Positions 15,697 to 23,298 of a stretch of 29,854 nucleotides of DNA are shown one piece after another (the stretch's first letter is position 1; every line of letters starts with the position of its first letter). Source of the stretch: a virus. The notes under the pieces are model-generated. The model searched no databases. It worked only from the letters and a program-made list of their open reading frames with translations, and was not told where the DNA came from. The position numbers were made by a program, and so were the translations under genes. The stretch is from positions 1 through 29,854 of IMG/VR virus record IMGVR_UViG_3300026264_000004. One strand, written 5' to 3'.

Positions 15697-16062
15697 ATGG
15701 ATCAAGAAAGACTTAGCAAATTAGCAGGTATTATGCCTGAAGATGTAGAAGCAGATGAAGAATTAATTACCAAGATTGCTGAATGGATTTATCACGAAAG
15801 TTCTGAACCAATAAGTGAAATAGAGCATTTAGTTAAAAGGGCTGATGCAGTAGGTGATTATATTGACGCTGTTTCAGAACGCAAAGAAACAGGTATTAAC
15901 GAAATAGAAATCAATCCAGGAGATGAGATTGCAAACCACTTAAACGATATTGAAGAATACATTTCTACAATAGATTGTGACAATCTATCTGAGATGGCAA
16001 TGAGAATTCAAGATACCATTGAGGAAATTAGAACTAAACTCAATTGGGATCAATATGACTAA
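15697..16062 (+). CDS. 121-aa acidic helical protein with N-terminal KLAG motif
   Basis: Predicted 121-aa, strongly acidic, helical protein of unknown function. It begins MDQERLSKLAGIMPED, nearly repeating the last residues of the preceding protein (EERLKKLAGV) and the KLAG motifs of the 617-aa protein at 9406. Four helices are likely (about 20-38, 45-62, 75-92 and 95-115). A GGAG ribosome site lies just upstream and the gap to the previous gene is 13 bases, so it belongs to that late unit. It is the last late gene before the terminator and early promoters. It could be a partner or scaffold-type protein of the virion module. Confidence 0.75.
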   Translation: MDQERLSKLAGIMPEDVEADEELITKIAEWIYHESSEPISEIEHLVKRADAVGDYIDAVSERKETGINEIEINPGDEIANHLNDIEEYISTIDCDNLSEMAMRIQDTIEEIRTKLNWDQYD

Positions 16063-16086
16063 TTACTAAAATATGTCATTTTATGG

Positions 16087-16116
16087 TTGACAAGCACACC
16101 CAAATTGTGTTATAAT
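16087..16116 (+). promoter_or_regulatory. Sigma70-type promoter overlapping a terminator
   Basis: Consensus TTGACA (16087-16092), 18-base spacer and consensus TATAAT (16111-16116). The predicted start, about 16123, lies within the left arm of the terminator hairpin at 16118-16144. Confidence 0.8.
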
Positions 16117-16117
16117 T

Positions 16118-16144
16118 AAAGGAAGTTAAATGCTTCCTTTTTTT
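16118..16144 (+). terminator. Intrinsic terminator ending the late block
   Basis: 8-bp stem AAAGGAAG/CTTCCTTT, 7-base loop, T tract to 16144. It lies 56 bases after the last late gene. Transcripts arriving from upstream would form the full hairpin. Those starting at the overlapping promoter would lack most of the left arm. Confidence 0.88.
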
Positions 16145-16210
16145 ATGGTTTAAATAATTTTCACCACAATTTTGAAGTTAAGAAAACTTACAAAAAGTAG
16201 CATTTAACTC

Positions 16211-16239
16211 TTGACTTTTGCAAAAAAGATAAGTATAAT
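16211..16239 (+). promoter_or_regulatory. Strong sigma70-type promoter for gp32 unit
   Basis: TTGACT (16211-16216), 17-base spacer, TATAAT (16234-16239). The predicted transcript starts near 16246, giving a leader of about 80 bases to gp32. It probably drives the early/replication operon. Confidence 0.85.
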
Positions 16240-16240
16240 A

Positions 16241-16327
16241 GTATCATGCTTAAAAAATATATGATACGTTTAGGCTAATATAACTAATATACAACAAAAC
16301 TAATAAAGGCTAATATAGGAGAATATA
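16241..16327 (+). promoter_or_regulatory. gp32 mRNA leader: hairpin plus four CTAATA repeats (candidate autoregulatory operator)
   Basis: A perfect inverted repeat, GTATCAT (16241-16247) and ATGATAC (16261-16267), lies at the predicted 5' end. It is followed by an A/U-rich stretch with CTAATA at 16275, 16284, 16300 and 16310, ending at the ribosome site AGGAGA (16317-16322). T4 gp32 represses its own translation by binding a folded element plus unstructured A/U-rich RNA before its ribosome site. This leader has the same general layout. Confidence 0.55.
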
Positions 16328-17320
16328 ATGGCTACACTAGCAGAAATCCGTGCGAAATTACTCGCACAAGACAATAAGGCATCAGAAAACTCACAAGCAA
16401 ATCGAGGCTCAGATGCAGTATATCCTTTCTGGAATATGGACAATGACAATACAGCAGTATTGAGATTCCTTCCAGATGGAGACCCCACTAACACATTCTT
16501 TTGGAAAGAACGTCAAGTTGTTAAACTTCCGTTTCCAGGTGTTAAAGGCGGGGATGAAACAAAACGAGTAATCGTTCAAGTTCCTTGCGTTGAAATGTGG
16601 GGAGAACCATGCCCAATTCACGCAGAAATTCGTCCTTGGTTCAAAGATCCAGCGATGGAAGATTTAGGTCGCACATATTGGAAAAAGCGTTCTTACGTTT
16701 TCCAAGGATTGCTTTGCACGGATCCAATCGGTGGTGAAAAACCAGAAAATCCAGTACGTAGATTTATCATTGGACCACAAATCTTTAAGTTGTTAAAAGC
16801 GGCTTTGATGGACCCAGATATGGATAATCTACCAACTGATTATGAACAAGGTACTGACTTCCGTCTTACTAAGACAACAAAAGGTCAATATGCTGATTAT
16901 TCAACTTCAAGTTGGTCACGCAAAGAACGTTCATTAAATGAAGAAGAACGTGCGGTAATTGAAACGCATGGTCTTTTTAACTTAAATGAGTTCATGCCAA
17001 AACGTCCAACAGAAGACGATATGAAAGTAATCTTTGAAATGTTTGAAGCATCTGTTGATGGTGAATTATATGACCCTGTACGTTGGGGACAATATTATAA
17101 ACCTTACGGTTTAGATGTTCCTGCAGGAACTTCAGCAACCAAAACTGCAACTCCAACTGCTCCAAAGGTAGAAGAAGTTAAAGTAGAGGCAACGAAGGAA
17201 GAGACAGTAGCACCAACAACTGCAACACCAACACCAACGCCTGCACCAGTAACTGCTGATGCACCGAAGGCCGATGCGGCAGATATCTTAGCAATGATTC
17301 GTAGTAGAAAAACTGACTAA
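16328..17320 (+). CDS. 32: Single-stranded DNA-binding protein, T4 gp32 family
   Basis: Coats single-stranded DNA in replication, recombination and repair and recruits UvsX/UvsY and the helicase loader. At 330 aa it is slightly longer than T4 gp32 (301). The N-terminal cooperativity segment (1-22; LAEIRAKLLAQDNK) leads into the OB-fold core with FWNMDNDNTAVLRFLPDGD (34-52) and FFWKERQVVKLPFPG. C87-x7-C95-x2-H98 are probable zinc ligands, and YWKKRSYVFQGLL and FIIGPQIFKLL are conserved blocks. A Thr/Pro/Ala linker (about 270-315) leads to the C-terminal tail DAADILAMIRSRKTD. AGGAGA precedes the ATG. It heads the early operon behind two sigma70-type promoters and a leader that may mediate autoregulation. 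Confidence 0.95.
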   Translation: MATLAEIRAKLLAQDNKASENSQANRGSDAVYPFWNMDNDNTAVLRFLPDGDPTNTFFWKERQVVKLPFPGVKGGDETKRVIVQVPCVEMWGEPCPIHAEIRPWFKDPAMEDLGRTYWKKRSYVFQGLLCTDPIGGEKPENPVRRFIIGPQIFKLLKAALMDPDMDNLPTDYEQGTDFRLTKTTKGQYADYSTSSWSRKERSLNEEERAVIETHGLFNLNEFMPKRPTEDDMKVIFEMFEASVDGELYDPVRWGQYYKPYGLDVPAGTSATKTATPTAPKVEEVKVEATKEETVAPTTATPTPTPAPVTADAPKADAADILAMIRSRKTD

Positions 17321-17331
17321 GAACTAATATG

Positions 17332-17358
17332 AGTGTGGGAAGTAATTCCCACACTTTT
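17332..17358 (+). terminator. Hairpin between gp32 and uvsX (attenuator-like terminator)
   Basis: Perfect 10-bp stem AGTGTGGGAA/TTCCCACACT with a GTAA (GNRA) tetraloop followed by only four T. A partial terminator or RNA-processing/stability hairpin would give more gp32 than uvsX transcript. It lies 11 bases after the gp32 stop. Confidence 0.7.
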
Positions 17359-17379
17359 ATAACACATTAGGAGAAATAC

Positions 17380-18459
17380 ATGGCAAGAGCCTTTGATGCG
17401 AGTAAATTTCGCAAAAGTATAACGAAATCTGTTCCTGGTATGAGTGTTGGTTTCAGAGACCCAGATACTTGGATATCAACAGGAAATTATACATTAAACA
17501 AACTTATCAGTGGAGACTTTAATAAAGGTGTACCACTGGGCAAAGTAACAGTATTTGCTGGCGAGAGTGGAGCAGGAAAATCATTTATTGCCGCAGGTAA
17601 CATTGTAAAAAACGCACAAGACCAAGACATATTTGTAGTACTAATCGATAGTGAAAATGCACTTGATGAAAAGTGGTTACATGCACTAGAGGTAGATACT
17701 ACACCAGAAAAATTATTAAAATTAAGTGTATCAATGATTGATGATGTTGCTAAAATCATTTCAGACTTTATGAAAGGGTACAGAGAAGACTACGGAGACA
17801 CACCAGACGCAGACCGTCCAAAAGTTTTGTTTGTGATTGATAGTCTAGGAATGATGATGACCCCAACCGATGTTGACCAGTTTAATAGAGGTGACATGAA
17901 AGGTGATATGGGTCGTAAACCAAAAGCATTAGCATCATTAGTACGCAATAGTGTCAATTTGTTTGGACAGTATAATGTAGGATTAGTTGCTACCAATCAC
18001 ACATATGCATCACAAGATATGTTTGATCCAGATGATAAAATCTCAGGTGGTCAAGGATTTATCTATGCTAGTTCTATTGTAGTAGCAATGAAGAAACTTA
18101 AGTTAAAAGTAGATGCTGATGGAAATAAAACTTCACAAGTACATGGTATCAGAGCGGCATGTAAAGTAATGAAAACTCGTTACTCAAAACCATTTGAAAG
18201 TGTACAAGTTGAAATTCCATATGAAACAGGAATGAATCCATATAGTGGGTTAGTTGAATTTTTTGAGGCAAAAGGGTTACTAGTAAAACAAGGTAATAGA
18301 TTGAAATATGTGACAAAATCAGGTGAAGAGATGATTGAATTTCGTAAGAATTGGACATCAGAAAAACTTGATACTGTTATGAATGAGTGGAATGATGAAA
18401 ATCTAAATGATGAAAAACATGAGTTAGAGCAACAAGAGTCTGAAGTAGAAAATATATAG
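17380..18459 (+). CDS. uvsX: RecA-like recombinase UvsX
   Basis: ATP-dependent strand-exchange protein for phage recombination-dependent replication and repair. It is 359 aa (T4 UvsX is 391). Walker A is G61ESGAGKS68, preceded by KVTVFA; the SENALDEKWL segment carries the conserved acidic residue after strand 2. Walker B is VLFVIDSLGMMM with D154. Loop regions around DMKGDMGRKPKALASLVRN and the GGQGFIYASSIVVAMKK stretch match UvsX. The acidic C-terminus resembles the family's regulatory tail. AGGAG precedes the ATG. It lies between gp32 and uvsY, its known partners. Confidence 0.96.
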   Translation: MARAFDASKFRKSITKSVPGMSVGFRDPDTWISTGNYTLNKLISGDFNKGVPLGKVTVFAGESGAGKSFIAAGNIVKNAQDQDIFVVLIDSENALDEKWLHALEVDTTPEKLLKLSVSMIDDVAKIISDFMKGYREDYGDTPDADRPKVLFVIDSLGMMMTPTDVDQFNRGDMKGDMGRKPKALASLVRNSVNLFGQYNVGLVATNHTYASQDMFDPDDKISGGQGFIYASSIVVAMKKLKLKVDADGNKTSQVHGIRAACKVMKTRYSKPFESVQVEIPYETGMNPYSGLVEFFEAKGLLVKQGNRLKYVTKSGEEMIEFRKNWTSEKLDTVMNEWNDENLNDEKHELEQQESEVENI

Positions 18460-18466
18460 CAATATA

Positions 18467-18475
18467 TATAAATAC
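18467..18475 (+). promoter_or_regulatory. T4-type late box TATAAATAC
   Basis: Contains the exact T4 late sequence TATAAATA, 50 bases before the TTG start at 18517 in the gap after uvsX. It may add late transcription of the uvsY-nrd operon. Confidence 0.5.
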
Positions 18476-18516
18476 ATTGCTTACACATATTAAGATATAC
18501 TAAGAGGAGACTTTTT

Positions 18517-18732
18517 TTGGAATCAGAATCACTTTACGAATTATGGGAAACTTTAAGAAGTTATATACCCATCAAAGACAGGACAGAAGCAGGTGAAATG
18601 TTTATTAAACAATGTGACAACTTAGGAATGAGCATCGAAGAAATTAAAGAATTGATTGACGGCGATGAAGTCCTACACGTTGCGTTGGATAAATATTTTG
18701 AAGATGATGAAGATTATGATGATTGGGACTAA
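18517..18732 (+). CDS. Small acidic protein between uvsX and uvsY
   Basis: Predicted 71-aa protein with TTG start, supported by a strong ribosome site (AGAGGAGA, 18503-18510). It begins MESESLYELWETLRSYIPIKDR and ends in a very acidic tail (EDDEDYDDWD). The body is helical. Small proteins starting with a similar LYELWETLRSYIPIKDR pattern occur in T4-like marine phages to my recollection, but I know no function. The stop overlaps the uvsY start by one base, so it is translationally coupled. A role with the recombination proteins is inferred from position only. Confidence 0.75.
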   Translation: MESESLYELWETLRSYIPIKDRTEAGEMFIKQCDNLGMSIEEIKELIDGDEVLHVALDKYFEDDEDYDDWD

Positions 18733-19196
18733 TGAATTGGTATAGCAACATAGTAAAAGACTGGAGTGAAATACCCAACTTTATTCAATTTTTTGAAAAA
18801 GAACTCACGGACGCAAGAAAAGAAGTAAGAATACATGGAAATATTGAGATGAATTCTACTCGACTTCCTGCATATGTTGAATTACGTTTCGGTCAATTAC
18901 AAGAGATAGAAGCAATATTAGAACATTTAAATATTCAATTACGCAGAAAGAGAAGTCAATATTTAAGAAAATATTTAGAGAATTATAACAAAGTTTTAAG
19001 TAGCAGAGATGCTGAGAAGTACGCAGACGGCGAAGATGAAATTGTTGCAATTGGGGAATTGATAAATCAAGTAGCACTTATAAGAAATCAGTACCTAGGA
19101 ATAACAAAAGGATTCGAAATTAAACACTTCCAACTGACAAACATTATTAAGTTACGTGTTGCAGGAATGGAAGACTCAGAGATTAACACATTTTAG
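18732..19196 (+). CDS. uvsY: Recombination mediator UvsY
   Basis: Helps UvsX displace gp32 from single-stranded DNA. It is 154 aa (T4 UvsY is 137). The match rests on the C-terminal block KGFEIKHFQLTNIIKLRVAG (T4: RGFAIKHIQDMRAFEAG) and the central basic helix RRKRSQYLRKYLENY, followed by an acidic pair of helices. The ATG at 18732 was chosen over an upstream in-frame TTG because it overlaps the previous stop as TAATG. It sits directly downstream of uvsX and a small gene. Its end lies 13 bases before nrdA. Confidence 0.88.
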   Translation: MNWYSNIVKDWSEIPNFIQFFEKELTDARKEVRIHGNIEMNSTRLPAYVELRFGQLQEIEAILEHLNIQLRRKRSQYLRKYLENYNKVLSSRDAEKYADGEDEIVAIGELINQVALIRNQYLGITKGFEIKHFQLTNIIKLRVAGMEDSEINTF

Positions 19197-19209
19197 GGTA
19201 GAGAAAAAA

Positions 19210-21516
19210 ATGGCTAGTATTCAAATAGTTAAACGAAATGGAGAAAAAGAAGATTTAGATTTAGAAAAAATGCACAAAGTTGTGTTTCAGGCATGTAACA
19301 GTATTAATAATGTGTCTGCTAGTGAAATTGAATTAAAATCACATATTCAATTTTACAATGGAATGACAACTAGTGAAATTCAAGAAACATTAATCAAAGC
19401 GGCAGCCGAATTAATAACAGAAGAGTTGCCAAACTATCAATGGGTTGCTGGAAACCTAATCAATTATCACATTAGAAAAGAAGTATATGGTGCTTTCAAA
19501 CCATGTCATCTTTTAGAGTTAGTTAATAAGAATGTTGAATCTGGATTTTATGATGAATCATTACTAACTGACTATACAGTAAATGAATGGGAAAAGATTA
19601 ATGGTTTTATCAAACATGATAGAGATTTTGACATTACTTACGTTGGAATGGAACAGTTCCGTGGAAAATACTTAGTTCAGAACAGAGTTACAAAACAACT
19701 TTATGAAACACCACAAATGTCGTATGTGTTAATTGCGGCAACATTATTCAGTGAATATCCAAAAGAAGAAAGATTAAAATGGGTCAAAGATTACTATGAC
19801 GCAATTAGTACTTTTGATATCTCATTACCGACTCCTGTTATGGCAGGTGTTCGTACTCCACAAAGACAATTTAGTAGTTGTGTATTGATTGAAACAGATG
19901 ATTCGTTAGACTCAATTAATGCTACGACTAGTGCTATCGTTAAGTATGTTTCTCAAAAAGCGGGAATTGGCATCGGTGCAGGAAGCATTCGTGCTATTAA
20001 TTCACCAATCAGAAATGGCGATGCTAGTCATACAGGTGTAGTTCCTTTTTATAAAATGTTTCAAGCGGCAGTAAAATCATGTTCACAAGGTGGTGTTCGT
20101 GGTGGTGCGGCTACATTATATTATCCAATTTGGCACTATGAGGTAGAAGATTTACTTGTATTGAAGAACAATAAAGGTACAACAGATAATCGTGTCCGAC
20201 ATATGGATTATGGAGTTCAATTCAATAAACTTATGTATGAACGTCTAATGGCGGGGGGTAATATTACATTATTCTCGCCCAATGATGTTCCTGAGTTATA
20301 TGATGCATTTTTCAATGACCAAGATAAGTTTCGTGAACTTTATGAAGCGGCAGAACGCAAAACATCTATTCGTAAGAAAACAGTATCTGCTCTTGACCTA
20401 TTTTCGTCATTTATGACTGAACGTAAAAATACTGGTCGCATCTATTTGATGAATGTTGACCATGCTAATGACCATAGTTCTTTTGATTCAAAAGTAGCAC
20501 CCATTAAACAAAGTAATCTATGTTGTGAAATTACTCTTCCAACTAAGCCACTGAATAGTATAGTAGATGAAGAGGGCGAAATTGCTCTCTGTACACTAAG
20601 TGCTATTAATTGGGGTAATATCAGAACACCAGAAGAATTTGAGAAACCATGCGAGTTAGCAGTGAGAGGACTTGATGCATTATTGAGTTATCAGAACTAT
20701 CCATTAATCTCGGCAGAGTTAGCAACTATGAATCGGAGACCATTGGGTGTAGGCATTATTAATTTTGCGTATTGGTTAGCAAAAAATGATATGACTTATA
20801 CTGATGCTAACTTAGAGTTAGTTGACGAATGGGCAGAAGCATGGAGTTATTATCTCATTAAAGCATCAAATCAGTTAGCCCAAGAGCGAGGACCTTGTCC
20901 TAAGACAGATGAAACAAAATATGGACATGGTATTGTACCAATTGATACTCGTAAAGTAGAAGTTGATGAACTTGTTGCTTATAAAGAGAGAATGGATTGG
21001 AAATCTCTTAGAGAAGACCTTAAAGAATATGGAATAAGAAATTCAACTCTTATGGCTCTAATGCCAGCAGAAACATCTGCACAGATTTCAAATTCTACAA
21101 ATGGAATTGAACCACCAAGAAGTTACGTGTCAATAAAACAATCAAAACATGGAGTATTAAAGCAAGTTGTTCCTGGTATTCATAAATTAAAAAACAAATA
21201 TGAACTTCTTTGGGACCAAGAATCTCCAGAAGGTTATTTGAAAATTATGGCAGTATTACAAAAGTATATTGACCAAGGTATATCAGTGAACACAAGTTAT
21301 AATCCTGTGTTCTTTGAAGACGAAAAGATACCAATGAGTGTAATGTTACAACATCTTATTATGTTCTACAAATATGGCGGAAAGCAGTTATACTACTTTA
21401 ATACATTTGATGGACAAGGTGAAATGGATGTTGGTTTCAATACAATGGACAAGAATGAAGAAGTACCGACAGGTTCTCTAATAGATGATGAAGATTGTGA
21501 TAGTTGCACAATATAG
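19210..21516 (+). CDS. nrdA: Class Ia ribonucleotide reductase, large (alpha) subunit
   Basis: Reduces ribonucleoside diphosphates to deoxyribonucleotides for phage DNA synthesis, with NrdB. 768 aa, very similar along its length to E. coli/T4-type NrdA. An N-terminal ATP-cone (about 4-95) for overall activity control is present. Active-site residues are C224 (FSSCVLIE), N436, C438 and E440 (SNLCCEI), and C461 (ALCTLS). The radical-path tyrosines lie in QLYYFNT, and the C-terminal redox pair is C763/C766. The ATG at 19210 was chosen because homologues begin near ASIQIVKRNG; a longer frame from a TTG at 19156 would overlap uvsY. A short G/A-rich ribosome site precedes it. Confidence 0.97.
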   Translation: MASIQIVKRNGEKEDLDLEKMHKVVFQACNSINNVSASEIELKSHIQFYNGMTTSEIQETLIKAAAELITEELPNYQWVAGNLINYHIRKEVYGAFKPCHLLELVNKNVESGFYDESLLTDYTVNEWEKINGFIKHDRDFDITYVGMEQFRGKYLVQNRVTKQLYETPQMSYVLIAATLFSEYPKEERLKWVKDYYDAISTFDISLPTPVMAGVRTPQRQFSSCVLIETDDSLDSINATTSAIVKYVSQKAGIGIGAGSIRAINSPIRNGDASHTGVVPFYKMFQAAVKSCSQGGVRGGAATLYYPIWHYEVEDLLVLKNNKGTTDNRVRHMDYGVQFNKLMYERLMAGGNITLFSPNDVPELYDAFFNDQDKFRELYEAAERKTSIRKKTVSALDLFSSFMTERKNTGRIYLMNVDHANDHSSFDSKVAPIKQSNLCCEITLPTKPLNSIVDEEGEIALCTLSAINWGNIRTPEEFEKPCELAVRGLDALLSYQNYPLISAELATMNRRPLGVGIINFAYWLAKNDMTYTDANLELVDEWAEAWSYYLIKASNQLAQERGPCPKTDETKYGHGIVPIDTRKVEVDELVAYKERMDWKSLREDLKEYGIRNSTLMALMPAETSAQISNSTNGIEPPRSYVSIKQSKHGVLKQVVPGIHKLKNKYELLWDQESPEGYLKIMAVLQKYIDQGISVNTSYNPVFFEDEKIPMSVMLQHLIMFYKYGGKQLYYFNTFDGQGEMDVGFNTMDKNEEVPTGSLIDDEDCDSCTI

Positions 21517-21522
21517 AAGAAA

Positions 21523-21741
21523 ATGAATAATAGATTTTACAACAACGAGACAGAGATTACTTGCACAGACAATGGCAACGTTGTTACTGCTGAAATCGAT
21601 GATTTTAGATTAGAAGACTCGTTAAACGCATTTGTTGTCACTAATAAAATTCATATGAAATGGAACGGTAGTGTATATGTAGGCAATGCATTTGGTATGG
21701 AATTTACTACTAAAGGCCCAAAGTACTTAGGAAAAAAATGA
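21523..21741 (+). CDS. Hypothetical protein between nrdA and nrdB
   Basis: Predicted 72-aa protein, not recognised. The sequence alternates short polar and hydrophobic stretches (EITCTDNGNVVTAEIDDF, KIHMKWNGSVYVGNAFGMEF), suggesting a small beta protein. The start lies 6 bases after nrdA, with only AGAAGAAA as a ribosome site. The stop is one base before the nrdB ATG, so it is within the nrd operon. The two cysteine-containing NrdA/NrdB subunits function without it in T4, so a role in reductase activity is speculation. Confidence 0.7.
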   Translation: MNNRFYNNETEITCTDNGNVVTAEIDDFRLEDSLNAFVVTNKIHMKWNGSVYVGNAFGMEFTTKGPKYLGKK

Positions 21742-21742
21742 A

Positions 21743-22873
21743 ATGACAGTTCTTAATCTAGAAAATAAACAAGACCATACAAAGTCATTAGCATTCTTGG
21801 ACCCGTCTGGTGGCGTAACAATTCAACGTTTTGACACATTAAAGTATAAACAGTTTGACAAATTGACTGAGAAACAATTAGGTTTCTTTTGGCAACCTGA
21901 AGAAGTAGATATTCATAAAGATGCTAACGATTTCAAACTTCTTACAGAACATGAACGACATATTTTCACATCAAATCTAAAACGTCAAATCTTATTAGAT
22001 AGTGTACAAGGTCGTGCCCCTAGCGAAGCATTTGGACCACTTATTAGTCTTCCAGAACTAGAAGCATGGACAACAACGTGGACATTCAGTGAAACAATAC
22101 ATTCACGTAGTTATACACATATTATTCGTAATGTGTATGCCAATCCTAGTGAAGTCTTTGATGATATCATGGATATTAAAGAGATTGTAGATTGTGCTGG
22201 TGATATCAGTAAAAACTATGATGAACTGATTGACCTTACTTTAAAATATCAGTTATTGGGCGTAGGCAAACACACAGTCAATGGTAAAAAAGTTAAAGTT
22301 GATTTGTATGAAATTAAAAAATCACTCTATAAGACTCTTATGAGTGTGAATATTTTAGAAGGTGTGCGTTTTTATGTTTCATTTGCGTGTAGTTGGGCAT
22401 TTGCTGAACTCAAGAAGATGGAAGGTAATGCTAAACTCATTAAATTGATTGCACGAGATGAAAATTTACATTTAGCATTTACACAGTCACTTCTAAAACT
22501 TCTTCCAAAAGATGATAAAGATTATAAAAAAATTGCAAAAGAAACAGAAGAAGAATGTATTCAAATGTTTGTAGATGCAGTTGAACAAGAAAAAACATGG
22601 GCTGATTATCTATTTAAAGATGGTTCAATGATTGGTCTTAATGGACAGTTACTACATGATTATATTGAATGGATTTGTTGTAAACGTATGATTGCTGTTA
22701 ATTTAAAATGTCCTTATACAACGCCACAAATGAATCCTTTACCCTGGACTCAAAAATGGATTGCAGGTGGGGAAGTACAAGTAGCACCACAAGAAACAGA
22801 AATAACATCTTATATTATAGGGGGAGTTAAACAAGATGTGTCAGAAGATACATTTAACCACTTAACATTATGA
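21743..22873 (+). CDS. nrdB: Class Ia ribonucleotide reductase, small (beta) subunit
   Basis: Houses the di-iron centre and tyrosyl radical needed by NrdA. 376 aa, the usual length. All metal ligands are present: D86 (LLDSVQGR), E117 and H120 (SETIHSRSYTH), E206 (LEGVRFY), and E240 and H243 (ARDENLH). The radical tyrosine is Y124. WADYLFKDGSMIGLN and the C-terminal segment VAPQETEITSYIIGG, which docks onto NrdA, are conserved. Its TGA stop overlaps the next ATG by 4 bases (ATGA). Confidence 0.97.
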   Translation: MTVLNLENKQDHTKSLAFLDPSGGVTIQRFDTLKYKQFDKLTEKQLGFFWQPEEVDIHKDANDFKLLTEHERHIFTSNLKRQILLDSVQGRAPSEAFGPLISLPELEAWTTTWTFSETIHSRSYTHIIRNVYANPSEVFDDIMDIKEIVDCAGDISKNYDELIDLTLKYQLLGVGKHTVNGKKVKVDLYEIKKSLYKTLMSVNILEGVRFYVSFACSWAFAELKKMEGNAKLIKLIARDENLHLAFTQSLLKLLPKDDKDYKKIAKETEEECIQMFVDAVEQEKTWADYLFKDGSMIGLNGQLLHDYIEWICCKRMIAVNLKCPYTTPQMNPLPWTQKWIAGGEVQVAPQETEITSYIIGGVKQDVSEDTFNHLTL

Positions 22874-23298
22874 TAGAACTAGATAAGATTGGTACAATAG
22901 AGTATGAGGTTAAAGATTTTGTTGCGTTGGTACCGCATAATGATGCTCATTTTTGTTTGGTGCCTAGAAACGTTGACCAGCAAAGTATTTTAAAATTACA
23001 AAAGATTATGATGGATATTGGTAATGCTAACATATCAAATGGAGTATGTAAGCAGTATAAGACGACAATGAAGTTTGTCGATGACCATCCAATCATAGAA
23101 ATTCATTTAACTAAGGAGAAAGACATGACTACAATGGGACTAGAGTTTCAAAAATGGGTACAAAGTACCTGGATGGAGCATTTAGATGAGAAATTGATGT
23201 GGAGAGAGAAAGTAGATTATTCTCAAGCCGAGTGGCTTAAGAAGAATTTAGAGTTCTTAACTGATAAATTTCAGAAAACAGTTAGAAATAAACAATGA
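22870..23298 (+). CDS. Hypothetical protein with internal translation start
   Basis: Predicted 142-aa protein of unknown function, overlapping nrdB by 4 bases and the next gene by 4 bases. The N-terminal ~80 residues look like a small alpha/beta domain (FVALVPHNDAHFCLVPR). The C-terminal 57 residues are Trp-rich and helical (FQKWVQSTWMEHLDEKLMW). They begin at Met86 (ATG at 23125), which has a strong in-frame ribosome site (AAGGAGAA, 23113-23120). Two products, full-length and C-terminal, are therefore possible. No motif ties it to nucleotide metabolism apart from its place in the nrd operon. Confidence 0.75.
   Translation: MIELDKIGTIEYEVKDFVALVPHNDAHFCLVPRNVDQQSILKLQKIMMDIGNANISNGVCKQYKTTMKFVDDHPIIEIHLTKEKDMTTMGLEFQKWVQSTWMEHLDEKLMWREKVDYSQAEWLKKNLEFLTDKFQKTVRNKQ

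Noticed and set aside
19156-19209. TTG at 19156 as nrdA start
   Set aside because: It overlaps uvsY by 41 bases, and the extra residues do not resemble NrdA. The ATG at 19210 matches the ATP-cone start.
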